Below, piece by piece: positions 18,182-26,982 of a DNA stretch of 64,000 bases (position 1 is its first letter; each line of letters opens with the position of its first letter). The DNA comes from Pelagomonas calceolata (taxonomy: Eukaryota > Sar > Pelagophyceae > Pelagomonadales > Pelagomonadaceae). The position numbers and the translations under genes are program-made. The stretch is from the NCBI GenBank assembly GCA_918797485.1, contig CAKKNE010000006.1, forward strand, positions 1,922,001-1,986,000. The letters are read 5' to 3'. Under the pieces are notes generated by a model. That model was given only the letters and a program-made list of their open reading frames with translations, made no database searches and was not told where the DNA came from.

Positions 18182-21100
18182 ATGGCGGCGCAGACCAGCG
18201 CCAGCGAGGACGAGGAGGACGACGCGAGCGCGGCGCCGGGCGCGGCGCCCGGCGCGCCCCCCGGCTATGCCTGCCAGCACTGCCGCGCGCTCTGCCCGTA
18301 CAACGCGCGGCGCTGCGGCGCGTGCGGCCGCGGCGTCCGCTACGCGCCCGCCGCGGGGCCCGAGGCGGAGGACGGCGACGACGACGCACGGCGCGCGTCG
18401 GCGCCGCCGTCGGCGCGGCGCGCGGCGCCGGGCCGGGCCGGGCCGCGGCTGAGCCCCGTCGGGGCCTTCGACGCGCGCGAGGTCGCCGCGCACCTGAGCG
18501 CGCTGCGCTGCGAGCAGCTCCACCGCGCGCTGCGCCAGCTCGTGCAGCGGCTCATGCAGCACCCGCTCAACCAGAACTGGTTCAACGAGCCCGTCGACCC
18601 CGTCCGGCTGAACCTGCCGGACTACTTCGCCATCGTCCGCGAGCCCATGGACCTCGGCACGGTCAAGTCGCGGCTCGCGGCGTTCGCGTACAGCGACGTG
18701 CCGGCGCTCGCGGCGGACGTGCGCCGCGTCTTCGACAACGCGCAGCGCTACAACCCGCCGCGCAACGCCGTGCACCGCGCGGCGGCGGAGCTCGCGCGCG
18801 ACTTCGACGCCGACCTCGAGCGCGCGCTGGAGCGCTGCGCGCGCGCGAGCCAGGCGGCGCACGAACACGCGTGCGGCCTCTGCCGCGGGCGGCGCTGCGC
18901 CCTCTGCGGCGACAAGTGCATCACGCTCGAGGCGCCGGCGCTCATCTGCTCGGGCCCGTGCCAGCAGCGCGTGCGCCGCGACCAGCAGTACCACGCGACG
19001 CGCGACGGGAGCCGGCTCTGGTGCCACAAGTGCTACCTGGGCCTCAAGGCGGTCATCCCGCCGCCGGCCGACGCGCACGCGCGGCCGCGGGCCCAGGACG
19101 CGGCGCACGCGCAGGCCACGGGCCTCTGGTACAAGCGCGACCTGATCAAGCGGCGCTTCGACTGCGACGTGCACGAGCCCTGGGTCCAGTGCGACTGCTG
19201 CCTGCGCTGGGCGCACCAGGCCTGCGCGCTCTTCAACGCCAAGGCCGAGCGCGACGCGCGGGGCGCGGCCGGGGCCTTCGTCTGCCCGCTCTGCGAGCTC
19301 CAGCACGCGCACCTGCCGCCGCGGGGGAAGCGGCGGCGGGGCGACGGCGCGGAGGCCGCGGCGCCGCTGCGGCTGCGCGCGCTGACGAAGACGCGGCTCG
19401 CGCTCGAGGACGACGACGACGCGGCCTCGGACGACGACGGCGGCGGCGGCGGCGGCGGCGCGCCGCGCGCGCGGCCCGCGCCGGCAACGGGCGCGCGGCG
19501 CTGCGACGACACGGTGCTGCGGTCGTTCCCCGCCCCGGGGCCGCTGCTCGAGCTGCGCGAGGGCGACGCGTGGCACGGCCCGCCGCCGCCGGGGCCGCCC
19601 GAGGCCGCGCCCGGCGCCGTCGCGGGCGCGCGGCGCCGGGCGCCGGCCGCGCCCGCGCGCTGGTGGCGCGCGGCGGACCTCGCGGACACGCGGATGACGG
19701 CGTTCCTGCAGGCGCGCGTGCGCCAGCGCATGGTCGAGCTGGGCGGCGCGGCGGCGGGCTTCGCGCCGACCGTGGCCGTCAAGCTCGTGAGCTGCGTGCC
19801 GCGGCGGCTCCGCGCGCCGGACATCCTGCGGGAGCACTTCCGGGGGCGCGACGGCGCGGCGCTGCCCGAGTTCCTCAAGTACGAGTCGCGGGCCGTCGTC
19901 CTCTTCCAGAAGCTGGACGGCTGCGACGTCATGGTCTTCTCGATGTACGTGCACGAGTTCCCGACGGCCGCGGGCGGGCCCTCGGCGGGGCGCGTCTACG
20001 TCGCCTACCTGGACAGCGTCGAGTACTTCCGGCCGCGCACGGCGCGCACGGAGGTCTACCACGAGCTGCTCGTGGCCTACCTCGACTGGTCGCGCGGCCG
20101 CGGCTTCGACGCGGCGCACATCTGGGCCTGCCCGCCGCAGCGCGGCAACAACTTCATCTTCTGGTGCCACCCGCAGCACCAGCGGACGCCGTCGCGCGAG
20201 CGGCTCACGGAGTGGTACCGGGCGATGGTCGCGCGCGCGACGGCGACGGGCGCCGTGCGGCGCGTCGCGACGCTCTACGACGAGTGCTTCGCGGCCTGGG
20301 ACACGACGCGGCGGCGCCACAAGCCGCAGCACGCGCAGCGGCCGGCGGTCTGGGTCGACAACGCCGACGCCGACGAGGGCGCCCCGGCGCCGCGGCTGCC
20401 CGTCTGCCCGCCCGTCTTCGACGGCGACTACTGGCCCGAGGAGTGCGGGCGGCTGGGCGGCCTGATCGAGCGGCGGCGGGGCCTCTTCGGGGGCAACCAC
20501 GCGCTGCGGTCGCAGACCGAGGGCGCGCCGGAGCACCAGCTCGAGGGCCTCGTGCTCTCGCTCAAGGCGCAGCCCGCGGCGTACCCCTTCAACCGGCCCG
20601 TCGACCCCGAGGCGCTGGGGCTCAAGGACTACCGGACCGTCTGCCCGCACCCGATGGACCTGGGGACCGTGGCCACGCAGCTCCAGGCGAAGCGGTACGC
20701 GACGCCCGACCGGGTCGTGGCCGACGTGCGGCTCGTCTTCCGGAACGCCTCGCGCTACAACCCCCCGGGCCACCCGGTGCACGAGGCCGCGCGGACGCTG
20801 CTCGCGCACTTCGAGCGGAAGCTGGACCAGCTGCTCGAGCGGCTCGTGAGCACGGGCGCGGCCGAGTCGCCGGACGCGTGGCTCGCGGGCTACCCCCTGG
20901 ACCGGGCGGCGGCGGACGCGGAGGACCGGGCGCCGTCCGTGCGCGCGCGGCTCCTGCCGGAGCTCGCCGGCAGCGTGCACCGCATGAAGGAGTCGCTCTT
21001 CGTGCTCTACCTGCAGGACGGCCGCGCGGACGCGTCGGGCGAGATCCGCGACCCGGACGCGGGCCTCCGGCTGAGCTGCCCGCTGCTCGACTCGCGCCAC

Positions 21101-21505
21101 ACGTTCCTGGAGATGTGCCAGTTCTGGCACTACCAGTTCGACTCGCTGCGCCGCGCGAAGCACTCGACGGTGATGCTGCTGTACCACCTCCACGTGCCGC
21201 GCGCGGAGTCGCTGGGCATCAGCTGCGCGGCCTGCGCGCGCGAGATCCGGCGGGTGCGCTGGCACTGCGCGACGTGCGTCGACTTCAACATCTGCCGCGC
21301 GTGCGAGCGCGAGCGCGGCGCGGCGCACCGCCACGCGCTGACGCCGTTCCGCATCACGTTCTCCCGGCGGCGCGCGCTCGCGCCGGAGCCGGCGCGGATC
21401 GACCGGGCGGTGGTCGCGGTCGACGCGGAGGAGGAGGACGACGACGAGGAGGACGAGGAGGACGAGGACGACGAGGAGGACGACGAGGCGGAGGAGGAGG
21501 CGTAG
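18182..21505 (+). CDS. p300/CBP-type histone acetyltransferase with two bromodomains, one inside the HAT domain
   Basis: 1107 residues in one exon. Order: bromodomain 1 (about 105-215, ..IVREPMDLGTVKSRL.. and ..NAQRYNPPRNAVH..); zinc-rich C-terminal cluster (about 228-282) and PHD finger (about 315-378); KAT11 acetyltransferase (about 525-755), with the p300 substrate-tunnel Trp in HIWACPPQRGNNFIFWCHP and the catalytic Tyr in LTEWYRAMV; a second bromodomain (about 785-890, PHPMDLGTVATQLQAKRY); the rest of KAT11 (about 930-1005, MKESLFVLYLQDG ... CPLLDSRHTFLEMCQFWHYQF); a ZZ finger (about 1013-1060); and a long Asp/Glu tail. The enzyme acetylates histones as a transcriptional coactivator. No TAZ or KIX domain is seen. 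The second bromodomain occupies the position of the p300 autoinhibitory loop. Confidence 0.92.
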   Translation: MAAQTSASEDEEDDASAAPGAAPGAPPGYACQHCRALCPYNARRCGACGRGVRYAPAAGPEAEDGDDDARRASAPPSARRAAPGRAGPRLSPVGAFDAREVAAHLSALRCEQLHRALRQLVQRLMQHPLNQNWFNEPVDPVRLNLPDYFAIVREPMDLGTVKSRLAAFAYSDVPALAADVRRVFDNAQRYNPPRNAVHRAAAELARDFDADLERALERCARASQAAHEHACGLCRGRRCALCGDKCITLEAPALICSGPCQQRVRRDQQYHATRDGSRLWCHKCYLGLKAVIPPPADAHARPRAQDAAHAQATGLWYKRDLIKRRFDCDVHEPWVQCDCCLRWAHQACALFNAKAERDARGAAGAFVCPLCELQHAHLPPRGKRRRGDGAEAAAPLRLRALTKTRLALEDDDDAASDDDGGGGGGGAPRARPAPATGARRCDDTVLRSFPAPGPLLELREGDAWHGPPPPGPPEAAPGAVAGARRRAPAAPARWWRAADLADTRMTAFLQARVRQRMVELGGAAAGFAPTVAVKLVSCVPRRLRAPDILREHFRGRDGAALPEFLKYESRAVVLFQKLDGCDVMVFSMYVHEFPTAAGGPSAGRVYVAYLDSVEYFRPRTARTEVYHELLVAYLDWSRGRGFDAAHIWACPPQRGNNFIFWCHPQHQRTPSRERLTEWYRAMVARATATGAVRRVATLYDECFAAWDTTRRRHKPQHAQRPAVWVDNADADEGAPAPRLPVCPPVFDGDYWPEECGRLGGLIERRRGLFGGNHALRSQTEGAPEHQLEGLVLSLKAQPAAYPFNRPVDPEALGLKDYRTVCPHPMDLGTVATQLQAKRYATPDRVVADVRLVFRNASRYNPPGHPVHEAARTLLAHFERKLDQLLERLVSTGAAESPDAWLAGYPLDRAAADAEDRAPSVRARLLPELAGSVHRMKESLFVLYLQDGRADASGEIRDPDAGLRLSCPLLDSRHTFLEMCQFWHYQFDSLRRAKHSTVMLLYHLHVPRAESLGISCAACAREIRRVRWHCATCVDFNICRACERERGAAHRHALTPFRITFSRRRALAPEPARIDRAVVAVDAEEEDDDEEDEEDEDDEEDDEAEEEA

Positions 21506-21554
21506 CGCGCCCCGCTCCGGGGGCGGGCACGACGACCGAGCAACTTTGAATAAC

Positions 21555-21960
21555 TACTAGATAAATAAATAAATAAATAAATAAATAAAGGAAGACCTAA
21601 AAAAAGGAACAAGCTCCTAAAAGCCTTCTCCCTGCTCGGTCAGGATACCCAACCGGAGCTTCGAAATAGCAATAAGATAACGATACAACGGATTTTCAAT
21701 CTCCCGGGGCAACTTATCCCCCATGACCAGCCGACAACGGTACTCGTCATTCAATTGCCGTGCGAGGGGGCAAACCGAATATAGTCTCGAAAGAAATACC
21801 TTGCGTTCTTCCTCAAAGGCCTCGCACTCAAACAACGTGTGTTTCTTTCGAGACGCGGGGTCTTTTGACCGGCCAAGACCGATCGAACGCAACGACATGA
21901 TGCCGAAGGACGTCGCAAACGCTGTTCGCGTGCGTAGGTCCCGTGGGAACGACAACTGCC
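21555..21960 (-). mobile_element. 5'-truncated LINE copy with (TTTA)n tail
   Basis: A minus-strand frame of 112 codons (21617-21955) ends the RT polyprotein: HTLFECEAFEEERKVFLSRL is a CCHC-knuckle-like tail with His and Cys, then PLYRYLIAISKLRLGILTEQ. Such short Cys/His tails are usual behind the RT domain in many LINE ORF2 proteins. The 3' UTR (AGGAGCTTGTTCC ... TTAGGTCTTCC) runs into a TTTA microsatellite at 21560-21590. Another AAAT run at 22054-22075 lies on the 5' side and may mark the original insertion site. It lies directly behind the HAT gene. Confidence 0.75.
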
Positions 21961-22137
21961 CCCAGCCCGCGGCCAGGATGGGCGAGGGGTCGCGCCGCCC
22001 CCCTACAACGACTAGACTCTCATGATAACTACCCCTTTCGGGGTGCAGTAACTAATTTTAAATAAATAAATAAATCGGCGGCCGGCCGCGCCGGCCGGCA
22101 ACAACCACAAACTAAATATATTACAAACCTCCAGGCT

Positions 22138-25100
22138 TCACCCGAGCGGCAGGAGCACGTCCACGGAGCTGCGGAGCGGCCGGCGGCCGGGGTGCGTCCG
22201 CAGCCATACGCCCAGGCACGCGAAGGCGACGACGGCCTCGCGCGGCGAGAGATCCGCCAACGCGTCCGCCACCATTTCGGGCAGCGGGAGCGCCAATCGG
22301 ACGCCGACGGGCACCAACGCGTACGCGCCCACGAGGACCAGCACGAGGGCGACCGACGCCGACGTCACGTGGCGGCCGCGCCGCGCGAACTTCCGACCCC
22401 GCGACGACGCCCTCCGCGCGACCGCGGGCGGGGCCACGGCCGCGGCGCCGCCCGCGAGTTCGCCGCGCTCGAAGTCGTACATGCGCTTCCGCCGCGGGTC
22501 GACGACGAGCATGAGCCGCCAGACGACGCGGAACGCCGCCGCGTCGTCGTCCCGGCCGCCGCGCAGCGAGTGGAAGGCGACCTCGACGTCAACGAGCGGC
22601 CCCGTGATCTCCGCGACGCGGCACCGCATCTCGTAGGCCTCGCCCTCGAGCAGCTCCGCGTCGAAGCGGGCCTCGAGGCGGCTCGCGAAGAACATGACCC
22701 GGAAGTAGTGCTCGAGGTGCGCCAGCCCCGACGCGTGCACGAGGTTGTAGAAGCCGCGCTCCGAGTCGCGCACGATCTCCCGGACCGTGAAGTGGCGGTT
22801 GTAGTCCGTCTGGGCGAAGGCGACGCGCGGCCCCGGCACGACGACGACCCGCTCCAGGTCGACGGCCGTCGGCGCGTCGAGCAGGAAGCGGAAGAGCCCG
22901 TCGCGCCACTGGATCCGCAGGTAGTGGAAGAGGCCCCGCCGGGCCATGTAGACGACGCCGCGCGCCGCCTCCGCGAGCAGCGACCGCGCCGCCTGCGGCG
23001 CCTCGGCGCCCGCGAGCCGCGCGTCCACGATGCGCTGCAGCGCCTCCCGGTCCACGTGCGCGAAGCGGCCCGCGGCGGGCGCGGCCGCCGTCGCCGCCGC
23101 CGCGCGCACCGCATCCACCAGTCCGCCGAAGTCCGCGTCCGCGAGCCGCGCCGCGTCGAGCGCCACGCCGAACCTGCGCGGACATCAACGTCTGCGGCGC
23201 CCTCGCGTCGCCGACGGGACGTCTGCTCGCGGCCGCGGGCGGCTGACGTCCACACCGGTGCCACGCGCGGTTGATCTTCCCCACGAGCTCGACCGCGCGC
23301 AGCGAGTGGAGCCCGTTGTCGAAGAGCGACTTGGCGCCGTCGACCGGCGCGCCCGCGACCTGCGCCCCGAGCGCGAGGATCCGGCCCCGCAGGTCGCCGG
23401 CGCCGGCGCCCGCCGTCGGCGGGGGCCGCGCCGCGCCGCCGGGGCCGGCCCCGGGCCGCGCGTCGGCCACCCGGGCGAACCGCGCGCCCTGCAGCGTGGC
23501 GACGAGGGTGCCGTCGCGCGTCCGGAGGGCGACGTCGCAGGCCAGCGCCGCGTCGGTCGCGGCCGTCAGGCGGCCCGTCGCCACCGCGAAGGCGGGCGCG
23601 CGCGCCGCGTCGAGCAGCTCGCAGCGCTCGACGCCGACGGGCACGAACGTGGCGCCCCTCAGCGCGTGTAGGGCGCAGACGGCTTGGAGGGGCGCGTCCA
23701 TTAGGGCCGCGACGCTCTCGGGCCGGACGTCGACGGCGAAACTCCGATCCGCGAACCAGCGCACGCGCTCGACGCACTCGAACGCCGCCGAGTAGCGCAG
23801 CCCGATGCTCGCGCAGCGCCGGTAGTGCAGCGCCTTGCCCGCCTCGTCCAGCACGTAGGTGCAGGTTGGCGCGCACGTCGCGAGCTCCACGAGCGCGGCG
23901 CCGGCGTACAGGCACGTCGCGCACGTCTCGGCGCCGGCCTCGACGGCGGCGCGCCCCCGGTCCAGGCTCAGAACCAGCGGCGCGCCGGCGTCGCGGACGC
24001 CCCGCAGGAACCGCGCGCGCCGCAGGCCGACCGGCGCGTCGGACGCGGCCGTCGCGAGGAGGCAGAGCCAGCCCGCCGCGGGCAGCACGGGCGAGCCGCC
24101 GACGTCGTGGCCGTCGACGCCCAGCCGGCGCCACGTCGACGGAGGCAGCGGCACGCGGAGCCGGGCCCGCGAATAGCGCCAGCGCTGGGCCGCCGCGTGG
24201 CACGCGGCGTACGCGCCGGCGTCCGCCACGGCGGTCCGCGCGCGTGCCGGGCAGAGGGCCGCCTTGCCCTCCAAACTCGCCTGGAGCAGGCCCCGCTGGG
24301 TCTTGCCGGTCACCGTCTTCGGCAGCGCCGGCACCGCGATGACCGCGCCGGGCTCGGCGTGGCCGCCGACGGCGTCCCGCGCGCTCTCGCGCCACCGCCG
24401 CAGCAGGTCCGGCGCGGCGGCCCCGGGGGCCAGCACGACCCAGCCGACGGGGACCTGGCCGCCGACGGCGTCCGGCCCGCCGACGACGGCCAGGTCCCGC
24501 GCGGCCCCGCCGGCCGCGGCCCACGCGGCCCGCTCGAGCTCCTCGACGCCGACGCGGACGCCCGCCACGTTCAGGACCTCGTCGCGGCGCCCGTGGAACG
24601 TGAAGGCGCCGTCTCGATGGGCGCGGGCGCCGTCGCCCTGGACGAAGCGCCCCCCCCGAAAGTACGCCGCGTACCTCTCAACATCGCCGCGCCACTCTGA
24701 ACATCCGTAGCCCTCGGCCGCGAAGACGGTCCGCGCGAGGCCGGCGTAGGGCGCCGTGAGCACGAAGTCGCCGAGGCCCGCGCCCTCGACGGCCGCCGAC
24801 ACCCACGGCACCGGCCAGCACTTCGCGTCGGGCGCGGACCGCCCCGACGGGTCGCGCGACGCGACGATCGAGCCGTGCTCCGTGGCCCAGTACGAGTTGA
24901 CGAAGGGCGCCACGACGTGCCGCGCGGCCCACCGCTGCACGTCGGCGCTCAGCGGCTCCGCGCAGAACGTGCCCATCCTTAACGACGACCGGGGCAGGTC
25001 CAGCTTCACGAGGGCCGCGCGCCGCTCCGGGTCCGCCATCGCCTGGCGCACGTAGGCCGCCGCGCACTTTAGAATGGTGGCCTTTGTCATGAGCGCGACG

Positions 25101-26200
25101 CGGGCCCACCGCAGGCCGTCGCCGCCGAGAAGCGACCCCTCGACGAGGATCGACGCGCACCCCGCGAGCGCCGGCCCGTAGAGCATGTAGGACTGGCCCG
25201 TGATCCACGCGAAGGTGCCCAGCGTCAGGACCCTATCATGTCCCGCGCGCGCCGCGAAGACGTAGTCCATCGTCCGCGCGACGCACGCGCCGTAGCCCCC
25301 GTGGCCGTGCACGAGGCCCTTGGGCCTGCCCGTGGAGCCGCTCGTGAAGACGACCATGAGCGCGGCCGCGTCGCCGACGGCGACGGGCGGCGCGTAGGGC
25401 GCGCGCCGCGCCGCCCACGCCTTGGCGTCGCCCCGACGTACCGCGAAGCGGGGCCCGGCGTCCCCGAAGAGCCGCGCACACCGCGCGGCCGCGGCCTCGC
25501 CCCTCGTCACGGCGTCGCTCGCGGCGACGACGAGGTCGGGCCGCAGCTCCCGGAACCGGTGCGCGAGCGCCTCGTCCGTCGCGTCCAGCGCCGTGCACGT
25601 GTAGCACGCCGCCGCCCGCGCGAGCGCGTGGCAGACGACCGCCTGCTCGAGGCCCGTAGACGCGTGAAGGTAGACGCGCGACGCCGGCGTCAGGTCGAGC
25701 GCGCCGCGGCAGGCCAGGACGGCCGCGAGCAGCTCCGCGCGCGTCAGCCGGTCGCGCTCGTGCTCCGCGGACACGGCCTCGTACGCCGCGGCGGCGCCCT
25801 CCAGCGCGGCGGGCGCGTCGACGGCGCTAAGCGCGATGTTAGTCATAGCTCCCCGAAACCACGTCAGGTAGGGTGCCTCGGCGTCGTCGACGAGCCGCGT
25901 CCACGGACGCCAGGCCCGGGGCCGCGCGGTCGCGGCGGCGCGCAGGCCGCCGGTGCCCGGCACCAAGCACTGCCACTGCGTGGCCCCGAGTTTGCACCAG
26001 GCCCCGTCGTCGTCGGCCCAGTAGATCGCGGACGCGTAGGCCTCGGACTCTCGAGTAGCACAACCATCTGCCTCGGGGCGCACTTTCACGAGCTCCTGTG
26101 TGAAGCGACATCGATGGCGTCCCGACCGGCACGCCATCGCCGCGACACGTCGAAGAGTTCTGGCGCGGGACCGCACGGCTGCTGCTCGCGTGCTATCCAT
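22138..26200 (-). CDS. Multidomain acyl-activating megaenzyme: adenylate-forming ligase, dehydratase, ACP, hotdog thioesterase-like, membrane anchor
   Basis: Exons 23265-26200 and 22138-23173 give about 1323 residues. An acetyl/acetoacetyl-CoA synthetase-like ligase spans about 60-650 (VFTSGSTGRPKGLVHGHGGY near 281, FHGRRDEVLNVAGVRVGVEE, and the catalytic Lys in PKTVTGKTQRG near 634). A polyketide-type dehydratase follows (about 680-900): HDVGGSPVLP fits the HxxxGxxxxP catalytic motif and MDAPLQ the second Asp motif. A carrier domain (about 930-1010) has DNGLHSLRAVEL with the phosphopantetheine Ser. A hotdog thioesterase-like region (about 1090-1210, FAQTDYNRHFTVRE) and one hydrophobic helix (about 1255-1280) end the protein. 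No ketosynthase is present. An unusual lipid or polyketide-like product is inferred. The N-terminus is uncertain: a hairpin-like possible intron lies at 26098-26150. Confidence 0.8.
23174..23264 (-). mobile_element. Diverged introner-like intron (91 nt)
   Basis: On the gene strand the intron starts GTGGCACC and ends GATGTCCGCGCAG. Inside it, CGGTGTGGACGTCAG and the complement of its end (CTGCGCGGACATCAAC) are recognisable relatives of the introner TIR, with GGACRTCA in place of GGAAATCA. Splicing in phase 2 restores KINRA|FGVALDAARL across the carrier-domain helix. The flanking octamers have diverged, so this is an older copy or a separate subfamily. Confidence 0.65.
26098..26150 (-). mobile_element. 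Possible degenerate introner (53 nt)
   Basis: The minus strand has GTGTCGCGGCGATGGCGTGC ... GACGCCATCGATGTCG, a hairpin resembling the introner core (GATGGCGTGG/CCACGCCATC), ending CACACAG. If removed it would join PAPELFD to ELVKVRPEAD in frame. If retained, the frame from the ATG at 26200 also stays open, so splicing is unproven. Confidence 0.4.
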
Positions 26201-26511
26201 AATTACCAACTCTATATTCCCCAGGCTGCTTGCTAGTGTCTGTCTTTGCAGCGGCGTTGTGCAATGTCCGTGCCGTTTAAAGACTTGCGGCAGACCAGCA
26301 CACGCAGCCTCCGAGGAAGTGACGATGGTCGAGGAGAAGAGACCCACGCGCCGGGGTACCAGCACGTACAGCACGTACTTGGCGTACCCGAGCAGCTAGC
26401 GGCCGATGGGCTCTAGAAAAAAAGAGCTGCCTGCGCCTAAATAAGAGCGGGAGGGGTACAGGGGACCCCGCGACGTAACTAGCCTGAGCCTGAAAAAGAC
26501 ATACAGCTGTA

Positions 26512-26548
26512 ACTCCTAAGAGCCTTCTCCCTGCTCGGTCAGATACCA
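26512..26548 (-). mobile_element. LINE 3'-end stub
   Basis: CTCCTAAGAGCCTTCTCCCT followed by GCTCGGTCAG is the same LINE terminus as at 26610-26650, but it breaks off after about 37 bases and passes into an ACGTACACGTACA run and AAAT repeats. It lies immediately next to the longer copy, giving two nested or tandem insertions. Confidence 0.6.
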
Positions 26549-26552
26549 TACA

Positions 26553-26745
26553 CGTACACGTACATAAATAAATAAATAATAAATAAATAAATTAAGGAAG
26601 ACCTAAAAAAAGGAACAAGCTCCTAAGAGCCTTCTCCCTGCTCAGTCAGGATGCCCAACCGGAGCTTCGAAATAGCAATAAGGTATCTATACACAGTATT
26701 CTCAGTCTCGTGAGGTAAATCGTCACTACCGGTATCTCTGCTTTT
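26553..26745 (-). mobile_element. 5'-truncated LINE copy with AAAT-type tail
   Basis: The minus strand reads CACGAGACTGAGAATACTGT, then the YRYL.AISKLRLGILTEQGEG codons, then the AGGAGCTTGTTCC 3' UTR and a TTTA microsatellite (26563-26590). Closely related to the copy at 15003, including the ACTGTGTATAGATACCTT stretch, so both derive from the same or very similar source element. Confidence 0.75.
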
Positions 26746-26982
26746 CTTGGCCATTTCTGGTGCGATTTCGCTGCGGTTTTCTGCTGTGGCGAGCGCCCTA
26801 TGGGGGGCGAGTGCGCTAAAGGGGCTGGGGGCAGCCCGGGTGCGCTTAGCGATTGTCGCTAGGACGCTAGTGTGTTAAAAAACACAACGAAGTCCTACTA
26901 CGTACTGTATTTACGCCGCCGCCTTCGCGGCCAAGGCTGCTTAGCCGTTCTCGGCTTCCAGCGCGGCGGACGCGGGCGACCT

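Noticed and set aside
18065-21334. 1089-codon minus-strand frame opposite the HAT gene
   Set aside because: Arg/Ala/Val-rich shadow of the GC-rich codons; no domain, while the plus strand encodes clear bromodomain, KAT11 and ZZ motifs.
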